Source of the DNA: Buchnera aphidicola (Meitanaphis elongallis)
GTDB lineage: Bacteria; Pseudomonadota; Gammaproteobacteria; Enterobacterales; Enterobacteriaceae
Direction of reading: 5' to 3'
Assembly: GCA_039830015.1 (NCBI GenBank)
Contig: CP140033.1
Location: forward strand, 186,001-250,000
DNA: 64,000 nucleotides
In this document: in pieces, positions 40,740-51,300 of the stretch
Numbering within the stretch: the first letter of the stretch is position 1
How the letters are laid out: each line of letters starts with the position of its first letter
Position numbers and translations under genes: made by a program
The notes under the pieces: model-generated
Databases searched by the model: none
Seen by the model: only the letters and a program-made list of their open reading frames with translations
Told to the model about the DNA's origin: nothing

Positions 40740-41468
40740 TCATGTAGTTTTACACAAACTGTCTAATAAATGTTGGATAACATTCAATAATTTTTTAGAT
40801 GCTAAATTGACAAATTTTTTAAAGTTTAATGAAGCACGTTCATCTGAAAAGTCGGATATATATTTGATAATTAAGAAAGGTTTTTTAAATTGATAACATG
40901 CTTGAGCAATCGCTGTGGATTCCATATCTACAGCAATTGCTGTAGGAAATTTTTTTTTTAAAGTATTTTGGAATGTTTTTTTATTAATGAATAAATCTCC
41001 GCTGATTATAAGGTTTTTTTTATGATTCATTCTAGATTGCAATGTGTACTTTTCGGCTAATTGCATCATATAGTTGTTTGCTAAAAATAATTTAGGAAAA
41101 TTTGGTATTTGTCCTAAACTGTAACCAAAAGTAGTGAGGTTAACGTCATAGTAGCATGTACTATGAGGAAATATTATACTTCCAGGAATTAATTTTGTTT
41201 GCAAGCTTCCAGCTGTGCCAATATTAATAATTAAATCTATTTTATAGAAGTGTAATAATATAGCACTAGCTATGCTAGCTGAAACTTTTCCTATACCTGA
41301 TTTGATTAGTACGATATTTATTTTATTTAATTTTCCTGTACACAATATGTAATTGTAAAGTTTTTTTGTTTTGAGATGTTGAATATTTTTATATAGATAG
41401 ATAATTTCTTGTTCTAAAGCTCCAATAATTCCAATTGTGTCATCTTTTTTAATTTTTGTCTTGTTCAT
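40740..41468 (-). CDS. mtn: 5'-methylthioadenosine/S-adenosylhomocysteine nucleosidase
   Basis: Hydrolyses MTA and SAH, removing by-products of SAM use. Motifs: IGIIGALEQEI at the start, KSGIGKVSASIASAIL, GTAGSL, the substrate motif AVDMESTAIAQ and the catalytic Asp in YISDFSDE. 242 aa, with a short N-terminal extension before IGIIGA. As I recall, related Buchnera have speDE beside it; they are absent here, so SAH rather than spermidine-derived MTA is probably the main substrate (inference). 30 bp downstream of erpA. Confidence 0.94.
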   Translation of the reverse strand: MNKTKIKKDDTIGIIGALEQEIIYLYKNIQHLKTKKLYNYILCTGKLNKINIVLIKSGIGKVSASIASAILLHFYKIDLIINIGTAGSLQTKLIPGSIIFPHSTCYYDVNLTTFGYSLGQIPNFPKLFLANNYMMQLAEKYTLQSRMNHKKNLIISGDLFINKKTFQNTLKKKFPTAIAVDMESTAIAQACYQFKKPFLIIKYISDFSDERASLNFKKFVNLASKKLLNVIQHLLDSLCKTT

Positions 41469-41498
41469 ATTAAAATATTCATTAATGATCAGTATTTG

Positions 41499-41843
41499 TT
41501 AAATGCTAAATGAAGCTCCGCATCCGCAAGTAGTTTTTGCTTTAGGATTAGAAATAATAAATTTTGATCCATTCAGGTCTTCTTTATAGTCTATTTTGCC
41601 TCCTATTAAGTATTGAATACTAATAGGATCAACGATAATAGATACTCCTAATTGAGTAATTATTATGTCATCGTTGTGTTTATTATTGTCAAATTTAAAA
41701 TTATATTGAAAACCACTACATCCACCTCCAGTAATATAAATTCTTAATTTCATATTAGAGATATTTTCTTTTTTAGTAACTCGATTTATTTGTTTAATTG
41801 CTGCATTAGAAAAAGATAGAGGCAACTTAATTTGATTGATCAT
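41499..41843 (-). CDS. erpA: Iron-sulfur cluster carrier ErpA (A-type)
   Basis: Delivers Fe-S clusters to apo-proteins. The three ligand cysteines are in ITGGGCSGFQY and, at 106 and 108, TTCGCGASFSI. 114 aa, the same length as E. coli. Sits between ftsZ and mtn on the minus strand. Confidence 0.96.
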   Translation of the reverse strand: MINQIKLPLSFSNAAIKQINRVTKKENISNMKLRIYITGGGCSGFQYNFKFDNNKHNDDIIITQLGVSIIVDPISIQYLIGGKIDYKEDLNGSKFIISNPKAKTTCGCGASFSI

Positions 41844-42056
41844 AATGCATTCCTAAAACATTAAAAATATTTTATAGCTTTTCTTAAGCATTTAAAAAAT
41901 TTTTAATATGCAAGAGTAAATATAAAGTATGTTTTGTATATTTAATATAGATTTTTGAATTTTCGTATAAAATAATGCGTTTGAGTTCTTTTTCATTTAA
42001 TATAATTTAATATTTTAATTTTTTAGTTTATACAATTAATATTGTTAAAAAGATTT

Positions 42057-43223
42057 TTATTTAGATTTTCTTCTTAAAAAAGTGGGAATATCTAAATAAT
42101 TGGTGTTGTTTCTTTTTAGCAATGTGTCAAAATCATTATTAATTTTTTGTTTTTTAGCTTCTATAGTTTGATTTTCAATATCGAAAGATTCATGCTGTTT
42201 TTGTTCAAATTTAAGTAATGATTTATTTGAATACATGTTTTTTGAAAGGTACACATCCATAGATGGTTTTTCTATTCCAATGCCTGTAGCTACTACTGTT
42301 ACACGAAGTGTATCGTTCATGTCTGTATCTAAAGATGTTCCAATTACCACAGTAGCATTATCTGACGAGAAAGATCGAATAATATTTCCTACAGTTTCAA
42401 ATTCATCTAATTTCATGTTGAATCCAGAAGTAATGTTGACTAGTACTCCTTGTGCTCCGGACAAATCGATATCTTCTAAAAGTGGGCTAGAAATAGCAAT
42501 TTCTGCTGCTTCTTTAGCTCTATTGTCTCCAGAAGAAATTCCAGTTCCCATCATAGCATACCCCATTTCAGACATTACAGTACGTATATCAGCAAAGTCT
42601 ACGTTAATTAAACCAGGTTTAGTTATGAGCTCCGCTATTCCTTGTACTGCTCCTTTTAAGATGTTGTTTGCTGAACTGAAGGCATCTAATAAAGAAATTC
42701 CTTTATTTAACACTTTCAATAATTTATCATTAGGAATAGTAATCAGTGAATCAACATATTTTGATAGTTCTTTGATACCTTGATCTGCATAAGCCATTCT
42801 TTTTTTTCCTTCGAAATTGAATGGTTTTGTCACTACGGCAACTGTCAATATGCCTAGTTCTTTTGTAATTTCCGCGATAACTGGAGCTGCACCTGTGCCT
42901 GTTCCTCCTCCCATTCCAGCTGCTATAAAAACCATGTCTGCACCTTCTAACGTTGATTTTAGATTTTCTCGGTCTTCTTCAGCTGCGTTTTTTCCTATTA
43001 TAGGATTAGCTCCAGCTCCTAATCCTTTTGTAATATGATTTCCGATTTGTATAGTTGTTCCAACTTCTATTTTACGCAATGCTTGTGTATCGGTATTAAT
43101 AGCGAAAAATTCTACGCCTTCTATTTGTTCTCGAACCATGTGTTCTACTGCGTTTCCTCCTCCTCCTCCTATACCGACTACTCTAATAATTGCATCGTTA
43201 TTTTTTTCTACAGGTTCAAACAT
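42057..43223 (-). CDS. ftsZ: Cell division GTPase FtsZ
   Basis: Tubulin-like protein that forms the division ring. The nucleotide motifs [13 protein letters not shown] and [12 protein letters not shown], the T7-type loop near [11 protein letters not shown], and the C-terminal tail peptide [11 protein letters not shown], which binds FtsA, are present. 388 aa. Last gene of the mra/fts cluster, 31 bp after ftsA. Full conservation of the tail argues that the FtsZ-FtsA interaction is in use. Confidence 0.98.
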   Translation of the reverse strand: MFEPVEKNNDAIIRVVGIGGGGGNAVEHMVREQIEGVEFFAINTDTQALRKIEVGTTIQIGNHITKGLGAGANPIIGKNAAEEDRENLKSTLEGADMVFIAAGMGGGTGTGAAPVIAEITKELGILTVAVVTKPFNFEGKKRMAYADQGIKELSKYVDSLITIPNDKLLKVLNKGISLLDAFSSANNILKGAVQGIAELITKPGLINVDFADIRTVMSEMGYAMMGTGISSGDNRAKEAAEIAISSPLLEDIDLSGAQGVLVNITSGFNMKLDEFETVGNIIRSFSSDNATVVIGTSLDTDMNDTLRVTVVATGIGIEKPSMDVYLSKNMYSNKSLLKFEQKQHESFDIENQTIEAKKQKINNDFDTLLKRNNTNYLDIPTFLRRKSK

Positions 43224-43254
43224 AAATTTGTATCCATTGTTTGTGTTTATATTA

Positions 43255-44514
43255 TTAAAGTTCTTTTTTTATCCAGCTGTTAATAGACTGAAACCATTTT
43301 TTGAAGAAATTTTTAGACTCATTATTTTTTTTAAAACTTTGAATGTGTTCTTTTCCATAATGTAGTAATCCTACTACAGTAGAATAGTTTACACTTTCAA
43401 TATTATTTATTAAGCTACTAATGTTTTTTGGTATACCTATTCTTATGGGCATTTTAAAAATATTTTTAGCGTTATGTTTTAACAATTTTATTTTAGAAGC
43501 TCCACCAGTAAAAACTATCCCTGCGCCAAGTTTATGATAGTTTTTTGACATTTTAGTATTGTTTTGTATGCTTAATATTTTTTTATTTATTAAACTTAGT
43601 AATTCGATGTATCTTGCTTCAATGACTTCGGTTAATGTGTCTTGTTTGAATGTTTTAATAAGTTTATTATGAATATTAGGTGCTTCAATTTGTTTACATG
43701 TTTTTGTTGCAGTAGGCGTTTCTTTATGTTCGTATCGGATTTTTATGTCTTCAGCTTTTTTAAAAGGTATATTAAACGCATAAGATATGTCATTTGTTAC
43801 AGAATTTCCAGCATACGGAATAACACAACTATGTTGTAGTATACCATTTGAATACATAGCAATATCTATAGTTCCCCCGCCAATGTCTGCCATGCATACA
43901 CCTAATTGGCATTCATCTTGTGTCAATATTGCTTTGCTAGAGGCAAGTCCTGAAAAGACGACATGATTTATTTTTAATCCACATGCTTCTATCGCTTTAA
44001 TAACATTATTTTTTGTTTCAGTATGGCATGTGATTAGATGAACTTGTGCTTGCATTCTTGTCCCAGATAATCCAATTGGATTTTTGATTCCTGAATGTTC
44101 ATCAATAGAGTATTCTTGAGGAATAATATGCAAAATGTGACGTTCATTATGTATTCGTACACATCGTGCTGTGTGGATTACATTATTTATATCTTCCATA
44201 GTAACTTCATGTTCAGATATAGGAACTATTCCTATTTCATTTTGGCAATTAATATATTTATTAGATAGTGCTAAATATATAGAAGAAATTTTACAGTCCG
44301 CCATGTTCTCAGCTTGATTGATAGATTTTTTAATACATTTTATAATTGATTTTAGGTCATTTATTATTCCTTTGTTTATTCCATATGAAGTACAAATACC
44401 TATTCCAATAACGTTAATAATACCATCTATTAATATTTCTCCTACTAAAGTAATTACTTTAGTAGTTCCAATTTCTAATCCAACTATTAAATTTCTATCT
44501 TTTTTTTTGATCAT
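43255..44514 (-). CDS. ftsA: Cell division protein FtsA
   Basis: Actin-like membrane tether for FtsZ. ATPase elements [29 protein letters not shown] and [14 protein letters not shown] are present, and the C-terminal amphipathic helix is visible as [16 protein letters not shown]. 419 aa versus 420. 18 bp after ftsQ. Confidence 0.97.
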   Translation of the reverse strand: MIKKKDRNLIVGLEIGTTKVITLVGEILIDGIINVIGIGICTSYGINKGIINDLKSIIKCIKKSINQAENMADCKISSIYLALSNKYINCQNEIGIVPISEHEVTMEDINNVIHTARCVRIHNERHILHIIPQEYSIDEHSGIKNPIGLSGTRMQAQVHLITCHTETKNNVIKAIEACGLKINHVVFSGLASSKAILTQDECQLGVCMADIGGGTIDIAMYSNGILQHSCVIPYAGNSVTNDISYAFNIPFKKAEDIKIRYEHKETPTATKTCKQIEAPNIHNKLIKTFKQDTLTEVIEARYIELLSLINKKILSIQNNTKMSKNYHKLGAGIVFTGGASKIKLLKHNAKNIFKMPIRIGIPKNISSLINNIESVNYSTVVGLLHYGKEHIQSFKKNNESKNFFKKWFQSINSWIKKEL

Positions 44515-44532
44515 AGTTTTAGCCTGTATTTA

Positions 44533-45267
44533 TTACTTCCATGCTATTGCTATACCTGATTCGTACCTTAAGTCAATATATTTTATTGTTTTTATTTTTA
44601 TTTTTTCTTCTTTTTTTAAAATCTTCCAGATATTTACCAATTTTTTTAGTTGTGTGATATTTTTTATTCTTCCCAGGATTATTTCAATATGATTTTCTAC
44701 AAATAATTTCCATAAATGTTGATGTGTTACTGTAATAGATGTTAATACAATATGGTTATTTTTTAATATGTTGTTTATTATATTATAATGATTTAAAATT
44801 TCAATTTTACTATTGTATGATCCATAAAAATGAGGAATGTTACTGATATTTATTTTTTTTTTTGTAATATTATGTATTGTTCCTTGGTCGCTTAATATAT
44901 ACTTGTCATTCCAATATGCAATAGGAATTGTACCTGTGATATGAATAAACAATTTGTTAGGCCATTTTTTTTTTATTATAACTGTTTTTATAAAAGGAAA
45001 TTTTATTAGTTGATGTTGTATGAACGTATCATACTGAGAGAAAAAATTACATGGTTTTTGTAAAGATAAAATGAGATCTTTAATATTTTTTCTGTTTAAA
45101 TAGTAAAATTTTCCTGTAATTGTTAAGCTAGATATTTTTTTATTAGACAAACTTTGTGATGATTGTATAAGTATAAAACTATTAATTATAATAAAGATGA
45201 TTAAAACCAGTATTATTATGCATTTTATTAACATTAATGTTTTTTTGTGATGTAGTATATGTTTCAT
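44533..45267 (-). CDS. ftsQ: Cell division protein FtsQ
   Basis: Bitopic divisome protein linking early and late division proteins. A basic N-terminus, one membrane segment (about 14-34), a POTRA domain (SSLTITGKFYYLNRKNIKDLI) and a beta domain with IPIAYWNDKYILSDQGTIHNI and YIDLRYESGIAIAWK. 244 aa versus 276; shorter at both ends. Sequence is much more diverged than ftsA or ftsZ, so only the motifs and position make the assignment secure. In an AT-rich tract with many Ile/Lys/Asn codons. Confidence 0.93.
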   Translation of the reverse strand: MKHILHHKKTLMLIKCIIILVLIIFIIINSFILIQSSQSLSNKKISSLTITGKFYYLNRKNIKDLILSLQKPCNFFSQYDTFIQHQLIKFPFIKTVIIKKKWPNKLFIHITGTIPIAYWNDKYILSDQGTIHNITKKKINISNIPHFYGSYNSKIEILNHYNIINNILKNNHIVLTSITVTHQHLWKLFVENHIEIILGRIKNITQLKKLVNIWKILKKEEKIKIKTIKYIDLRYESGIAIAWK

Positions 45268-45297
45268 TTTTTATATTTTATTTTTAAAAATATTTTT

Positions 45298-46218
45298 TTA
45301 GTTAGCTGACTGTAAAATTTTTAAAATTAATGATTTCAAAGATATTCCGGCTTGTTTGGCAGCTATTGGCATCAAACTATGTTTAGTCATACCTGGACAT
45401 GTATTTATTTCTAATAACCAAAACTTATCATAATTATCCATTATTACGTCAATTCTTCCCCATCCTGTACATCCGAGAATGTTCCAGGCTATTTTTATCA
45501 TTTTATTTAGTTCTATTTCTTGGTTTTTTTTTAATCCACTTGGGCAAAAATATTGTGTTTCTTTAGATATATATTTAGATTCGTAATCATAAAAAGTGTT
45601 TTTATAATGTATACGAATAGATGGAAGAATTACATTTTTGAGAATTCCTACTGAATATTCTGATCCAGAAATAAATTTTTCGATGAGTATATCATTATCA
45701 TATCGAAATGCTTTCATGCATGCATTATATAAGTAGTTGTATGAATAAATTAAAGATATTCCGATACTAGATCCTTCAGTATTTGGTTTAACAATTAAAG
45801 GCAGTCCTAATGGAAGGACATTATTTTTAAGTTTTTCTTTAGAAATTGTTTTAAACTTTTTGATATTAATAAAATAATAAGGAATAATTGGTAAATTAAC
45901 GCTGTGCCATAATAATTTTGTTCTCAGCTTATCGATTGCAATGGCTGATGGCAAAATTTTACTTCCTGTATATGTAATGTTTAAATATGTTAATAATCCT
46001 TGTACGGTCCCATTTTCTCCTTCTTTTCCATGAAGGGCAATAAACGCTTTTTTAAATCCTTGATTAGATAATTGAGAGATAGGAAAATATTTTGTATCTA
46101 TAGGATATGCATTTATCTTAGATTTTAACAAATTTTCTAATATGTTATTTCCGGATAGTAAGGATATATGTCTTTCTTTTGACGTACCACCGAATAGTAT
46201 CGCTATTTTTTCGAACAT
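45298..46218 (-). CDS. ddlB: D-alanine--D-alanine ligase B
   Basis: Makes the D-Ala-D-Ala dipeptide for the peptidoglycan stem. ATP-grasp fold: N-terminal FGGTSKERHISLLSG, LHGKEGENGTVQG, PLIVKPNTEGSSIG, GWGRIDVIMD and LLEINTCPGMTKHS. 306 aa, equal to E. coli. Overlaps the end of murC by 16 nt, so it is translationally coupled. Confidence 0.97.
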   Translation of the reverse strand: MFEKIAILFGGTSKERHISLLSGNNILENLLKSKINAYPIDTKYFPISQLSNQGFKKAFIALHGKEGENGTVQGLLTYLNITYTGSKILPSAIAIDKLRTKLLWHSVNLPIIPYYFINIKKFKTISKEKLKNNVLPLGLPLIVKPNTEGSSIGISLIYSYNYLYNACMKAFRYDNDILIEKFISGSEYSVGILKNVILPSIRIHYKNTFYDYESKYISKETQYFCPSGLKKNQEIELNKMIKIAWNILGCTGWGRIDVIMDNYDKFWLLEINTCPGMTKHSLMPIAAKQAGISLKSLILKILQSAN

Positions 46219-47681
46219 AAAAATTGTTTCTTATTTAATTTTTTAAAATTTTTAATAACATGATTATCTACTATAATATCTACGTTTCCAGCACCTTGTA
46301 TCAAAAGTATATTATTTCTTGATAATTTTTTTATGAGTATCGTAAACATATCATTGTAATTAGATATTAAAGTGATTGATTTTTTTTTATATTTGCAGAG
46401 TTCGTTGTATAAAGTGAGACTATCTGTTCCAGGAATTGCATGTTCATTAGCTGGATAAACTTTTAAAATAAATAATTCGTCTACTTTTAGTAGCACATTT
46501 TTAAATTGTTCGAATAGATAATAAGTTCTTGTATACTTATGAGGCTGAAAGATCATTAATAATTTGGTTTTTGGCCATCCGGATCTAGCAGTATTGATGC
46601 TAGAAGAAATTTCTTTAGGATGATGTCCATAATCTTTTATAATAGTAATCACATTATATATATTCGGCGATTTTTTTATTAAGAAATTTCCACATAATTC
46701 AAATCTTCGTTCAATACCTTTAAAATTTTTTAATGATTTGAGAATATTAACATCATTGATGTTTTCTTGAGTTGCAGTAGCTATCGCTGCTGTTGCATTA
46801 AGAGCATTATGTATACCTGGCATGTTTAAAATTATATCTAATTGTGGTTTATATGGTCTAGTTATTACAAAATGACTAGAAAACTTGTTTTGTGTATATT
46901 TTTCGATACGTACATCAGAATCTGTACTAAATCCGTAAGTGATAATGTTGCAATTTATTGATGAAATGATTTTTCTTATGTTTTTGTCATCTATGCAGAT
47001 GATAGCTGTACCGTAAGAAGGAATATTTTGAACAAATTTTATGAAAGCCGATTTAATATTGTCAAAGTTTTCATGATAATTTTCTAAATGATCATTATCA
47101 ATATTGGTTAATATGCTTACAACTGGTGTTAAATATAAAAAAGAAGCATCACTTTCGTCTGCTTCTATAATATAGTAAGGACTATTGCCTAATTTAGCAC
47201 TATTATTTATTGATTTTACGAGTCCTCCATTTATGAGTGTTGGATCTAAGTTACTTTCCAAGAGTATACTAAAAATTAGTGCAGTAGTGGTAGTTTTTCC
47301 GTGCGTTCCAGATACTGCTATTCCATATTTATATCGTGTTATTTCTGCAAGCATTTCACCTCTTTTTATTACAGGAATTTTTAGAATGTTAGCATGTGTA
47401 ATTTCAGGATTGTGTGATGAAATTGCGTTAGACATTACTATAATGTTTGCATTTTTAATATTTTTTTTGGAGTGATTAAAGTATATTTTTGCTCCTAAGG
47501 CAATTAATCTTTTTGTAATATTAGTAGATATTAAATCAGAACCACTGATTTTATAGCCTTGTTTTAACAATACTTCAGCTATTCCACTCATGCCTATACC
47601 GCCAATCCCTACGAAGTGTATATGATTTATGTGATGTGTTTTAGTAATAATTGTATTATATTTTTTTTTATTTTTTTTCAT
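46203..47681 (-). CDS. murC: UDP-N-acetylmuramate--L-alanine ligase
   Basis: Adds L-Ala to UDP-MurNAc, the first stem-peptide step. HFVGIGGIGMSGIAEVL, P-loop GTHGKTTTTALIF, EADESDASFLYL, NIDNDHLENY and GIERRFELCG are present. I take ATG 47681, giving an N-terminus of E. coli-like length; in-frame ATGs at 47702 and 47747 are possible but the latter would overlap murG. No Shine-Dalgarno is visible for any. About 492 aa. Confidence 0.95.
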   Translation of the reverse strand: MKKNKKKYNTIITKTHHINHIHFVGIGGIGMSGIAEVLLKQGYKISGSDLISTNITKRLIALGAKIYFNHSKKNIKNANIIVMSNAISSHNPEITHANILKIPVIKRGEMLAEITRYKYGIAVSGTHGKTTTTALIFSILLESNLDPTLINGGLVKSINNSAKLGNSPYYIIEADESDASFLYLTPVVSILTNIDNDHLENYHENFDNIKSAFIKFVQNIPSYGTAIICIDDKNIRKIISSINCNIITYGFSTDSDVRIEKYTQNKFSSHFVITRPYKPQLDIILNMPGIHNALNATAAIATATQENINDVNILKSLKNFKGIERRFELCGNFLIKKSPNIYNVITIIKDYGHHPKEISSSINTARSGWPKTKLLMIFQPHKYTRTYYLFEQFKNVLLKVDELFILKVYPANEHAIPGTDSLTLYNELCKYKKKSITLISNYNDMFTILIKKLSRNNILLIQGAGNVDIIVDNHVIKNFKKLNKKQFLCSKK

Positions 47682-47721
47682 AAAATTATTATGTAAAATC
47701 ATTTTTAGTAAAATTAGTGCT

Positions 47722-48783
47722 TTAGTATATATGAGTTGTATTTTCAATTATATTAGTAATATCTCTTACAGAATTAGTATTAGAACGTGAATATAGTTTT
47801 CTAGACATAACAATAATTTTTTTCCTATTTATTTTTTCTAAGATTTTAATTATTTTTTTAGCATTAAAAAAATTTTGTTCTACTATTATCGCTCCTCCTA
47901 AAAGTGTTAGTGGATATGCATTCCAATATTGATGTTTATCTTTATGAGGAAATGGAACAAATATGGCTGGTAAACCAATATATTGAATTTCACTTACTGT
48001 AATAGCTCCGGAACGACAAATAATCATATCAGCCCAGTTATATGCTTCGGCAATATTTTCTATGAAAGAGGTTATTTTGTATGGATTCAGCTTAAATTTT
48101 TTATAATATTTTAATGTTTCATATGTGTTTTGTTTTCCTATTTGATGCCAAACAACAATTTTATTTTTTAGAACGTAAGCTACTTTAGGCAGTATAGAAT
48201 TAAAAGTTCTGCATCCCTGAGTACCTCCAACAACCAGAATTCTAATTGGTCCTGTTCTTCCTTTAAAACGGGAAATAGGATTTGGCAAATTAATGATTTC
48301 TTGTCTTAATGGATTCCCCACGGTTTTTGCATGTAATATCGTTTCTGGAAATGCTTGCATTACTGTAGTGGATAATTTAGATAATATTGTATTAGATAAC
48401 CCCATGACTCTGTTTTGTTCATGAATTAACAATGGTATTTTGCAAAAAAAAGATATTAATCCTCCTGGAAGAGAGATATATCCTCCCATTCCTAGTATTA
48501 CATCGGGATTTATTTGTTTTATAATTAATTTAGCTTGGTAGCAAGCACGTATCATTTGAAACGGAAGTTTAATCAAGCTAAAAAAATTTTTTTTTGTTAC
48601 GTTTATATTGATAAATTGAATAGGAATTTTATTTTTGGGAATGATTTTAGATTCGATACGGTTTGATGTTCCTAACCAGGATACGTTCCACCCTTTTTTT
48701 ATCAATGTATGAGCAATGATTAATCCAGGAAAAATATGCCCACAAGTACCCCCTGCCATAATTATTATTGTTTTTTTGTTCAT
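47722..48783 (-). CDS. murG: UDP-GlcNAc:lipid I N-acetylglucosaminyltransferase
   Basis: Converts lipid I to lipid II at the inner face of the membrane. GT-B fold with HEQNRVMGLSN, VVGGTQGCRTFN, the sugar-nucleotide motif CRSGAITVSEIQYIGLPAIFV and HKDKHQYWNA. 353 aa versus 355. The N-terminal glycine loop, GGTGGH in nearly all MurG, reads GGTCGH (C14). Its ATG overlaps the ftsW stop as ATGA. Confidence 0.96.
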   Translation of the reverse strand: MNKKTIIIMAGGTCGHIFPGLIIAHTLIKKGWNVSWLGTSNRIESKIIPKNKIPIQFININVTKKNFFSLIKLPFQMIRACYQAKLIIKQINPDVILGMGGYISLPGGLISFFCKIPLLIHEQNRVMGLSNTILSKLSTTVMQAFPETILHAKTVGNPLRQEIINLPNPISRFKGRTGPIRILVVGGTQGCRTFNSILPKVAYVLKNKIVVWHQIGKQNTYETLKYYKKFKLNPYKITSFIENIAEAYNWADMIICRSGAITVSEIQYIGLPAIFVPFPHKDKHQYWNAYPLTLLGGAIIVEQNFFNAKKIIKILEKINRKKIIVMSRKLYSRSNTNSVRDITNIIENTTHIY

Positions 48784-49972
48784 TTGTAGCCTTTATAGAA
48801 TTTGTCTTTTATTTTTGTCTCAAAATCTATGCGTAATAATATAGCGATAGAAATAGAAATAATTATTAAACTAGATCCTCCGTAACTAATTAATGGTAAA
48901 GTTAAACCTTTAGTTGGTAATATTCCAACAGTAGTACCAATATTAATTAATGTTTGAGAAGTCAGCCAAATCCCGATTGAAAATGCGAAATAACCAGAGA
49001 AAGTATCGTTATTTTGTATTGCTTGTTTTCCAATACGTAGTGCTCGTAAAGAAATAAATAATATTATAAATAATGTGATACAAGATCCAACATATCCTAG
49101 TTCTTCACCAATGATTGAAAAAATAAAATCAGTATGGGCTTCAGGTAAATATTCTAATTTTTGAATAGAATGCCCTAATCCAGTTCCGAATAAATTTCCT
49201 CTTCCTAAAGCCATTAAGGATTGTGTTATTTGATAACCTGTTCCAAATGGGTCTTTCCAAGGATTCCAAAAAGAAAGTATGCGTTCGTTACGATAAGGTG
49301 TAATTATTATTAACGTAATAATTATAGACATGCTTATAAGTATAATAGGTATAAACTTCCAAATTTGTATTCCAATAATAAATAATAGGGATAATGTTGT
49401 TATAATATATATGGTAACTGTTCCTAAGTCTGGTTCTATTAATAAAAGTATTGATATAATACATATTATTCTTATAAGCTTCATGAAGCCTAAAAAACTA
49501 TTGATAATTTCAAAACGTTTTCGCGACAAATAACTAGATAAATAGCAAAATACAGCAAGTTTAGAAAATTCAGCTGGTTGTATATGTATAAAGCTTATTT
49601 TGATCCATCTAAAAGAACCATTGATCGGAACACCTATTACTAAAACTAGTAATAACATAATAATAGAAATTAAAAAAATTTTAATATTATGTTTTTTCCA
49701 AAAAAATATAGGTATTTGAAGAAATATGTTCATTAGAAATAATGCTATTATTAAATACAAAATTTGTTTTTTTGTAAAGAAAAATAAATCTCCATATATA
49801 TGACTGGCTGTTGGCATAGATGAAGAAGTTATCATAACTAATCCAATTAATAGTAGGATTATAGTGCACCATACTAGTTTAGGATCATATAGTTCTCTTA
49901 AAACAAACGTTGTATTTTGTTTTTTTTTAGAGTATTATTTGTTTCTTTTAGTAGTAAATTTTTAAATTTCAT
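48780..49972 (-). CDS. ftsW: Lipid II polymerase FtsW, frameshifted at an A9 tract
   Basis: SEDS-family septal peptidoglycan polymerase with many membrane segments. The body is conserved: ITSSSMPTASHI, FRWIKISFIHIQPAEFSKL, EPDLGTVTIYI, LEYLPEAHTDFIFSIIGEELGY and LPLISYGGSSL. ATG 49972 overlaps the murD stop (TAATG) and codes an N-terminus (MKFKNLLLKETNNTLKK) that leaves frame at the A9 run 49928-49920. One extra A joins it to FVLRELYDPKLVW and the first membrane helix IILLLIGLVM, aligning with E. coli. Without the shift only an ATG at 49835 remains, which would delete the first membrane helix. Confidence 0.92.
49920..49928 (-). repeat. A9 tract, frameshift site in ftsW
   Basis: Nine A on the coding strand after codon ACT-CT. 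Ten A would restore the ftsW frame; the alternative frame is closed upstream by a TAA and offers no start codon before ATG 49835. Confidence 0.75.
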
Positions 49973-51299
49973 TAATATAGCTCTTTTATTAATTTGATGA
50001 AAACGTTACCACGTTCTTCAAAATTAGAAAATTGGTCCAAACTACTACAAGCAGGAGAAAATAATACTACATCTTCCGGTTGTACTATTTTTTTTATAAA
50101 ATGTACTACATTTTTTAATGTATTTAAGCATATAGATTTTTCAGGACACAATTGAAAAAGCATTTTTTGACTTTTTCCGTAGCAATAAATAATTATTTTT
50201 TTATGTTTTAGACAAGGTGTTAATAAAGAAAAATCGGCTAGTTTTCCATCTCCACCTAATATTAATCTTATCTTTCCTTTTGTATTTGACAGTGTATTGT
50301 TAATAGCTGATTTTGTACTTCCAATATTTGTAGATTTAGAATCATTGATCCATGCTACGTTATTTTTTTTATATACTAATTGAAATCGATGAGGTAATCC
50401 TAAAAATTGTTGTAGTGCTTGCATTCTAATTTTAATACTAATTTTAAAATTGTGAACTATTGATAATGCAGATAGTGCATTTATATAATTGTGTTGACCT
50501 GATATTAACATTGTTGCGGTATTTAGTAGTTTTTTTGATTTATGACATAACCACGTTCTATTCTGTATTTTTTTTAAGTTGTATTGTCCTTTATTAATTC
50601 CAAATGTAATATGAGGTTGTTTTTTAATATTTGTATTAAATGATAAATTATCTTCTAAATTCAGAATAGACAATTTAGCATTATTATATATTGTTAATTT
50701 TTTTTTTGCATATTCGGTAATACCTAATGGATATCTGTCCATATGATCAGCACTTATGTTGAGTACAATAGCAATTTCAGCTTTTAAGCTAAAAGTTGTT
50801 TCTAATTGAAAACTAGATAATTCTAATATATATATTTCTGCATGACAATTAAGTATGTTTAATGCAGGGATTCCAATGTTTCCGCCTATATATACTTTAA
50901 ATCCAGCTAATTTTAGTATGTTATTGACCATCATTGTTACTGTACTTTTTCCATTAGAGCCAGTAATAGCAATAATTGGAACGTTAGTTTCTCTAACAAA
51001 CAGTTCTATATCTCCAATAATTTCAATACCTCTTTTATGAGCATATGTTAGTGCTGGATGAGATAATGCTATTCCAGGGCTTATAATAATTAAATTAGAT
51101 TCTTCAATCCATTTGTAATTTACTGAATCTATATGGTAACTTATGTTTTTGAGTTTTTTTATATAATGGATATATTTTGGACATGTATTAAAATCCATTA
51201 TTTTTGGATAGATTTTTCTTGACATGAAGAATTGAAGGCACGTAATTCCCGTTATCCCCATCCCAAGTATTAATATTTTTTTTTATGATAGTTATACAT
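49972..51299 (-). CDS. murD: UDP-MurNAc-L-Ala--D-glutamate ligase, frameshifted at an A9 tract
   Basis: Adds D-Glu to UDP-MurNAc-L-Ala. Mur ligase P-loop TGSNGKSTVTMMV, LELSSFQLETT, NISADHMDRYP, GLPHRFQLV and WINDSKSTNIGSTKSAI are intact. The natural start ATG 51299 is 1 nt past the mraY stop and codes MYNYHKKK, then leaves frame at an A9 run (51284-51276). One extra A gives KKKILILGMGITGITC, the same length as E. coli GKNVVIIGLGLTGLSC. The shift-free alternative, ATG 51261, removes the first strand of the UDP-binding Rossmann domain. Confidence 0.93.
51276..51284 (-). repeat. A9 tract, frameshift site in murD
   Basis: Nine A directly after the fifth codon CAT of murD. The zero frame ends two codons later at TAA. 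Ten A would restore the conserved N-terminal strand KILILG. Confidence 0.75.
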
Positions 51300-51300
51300 T

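Noticed and set aside
42235..42783. 182-codon open frame antisense to ftsZ
   Set aside because: Lies wholly inside the well conserved ftsZ; open only because of codon bias.
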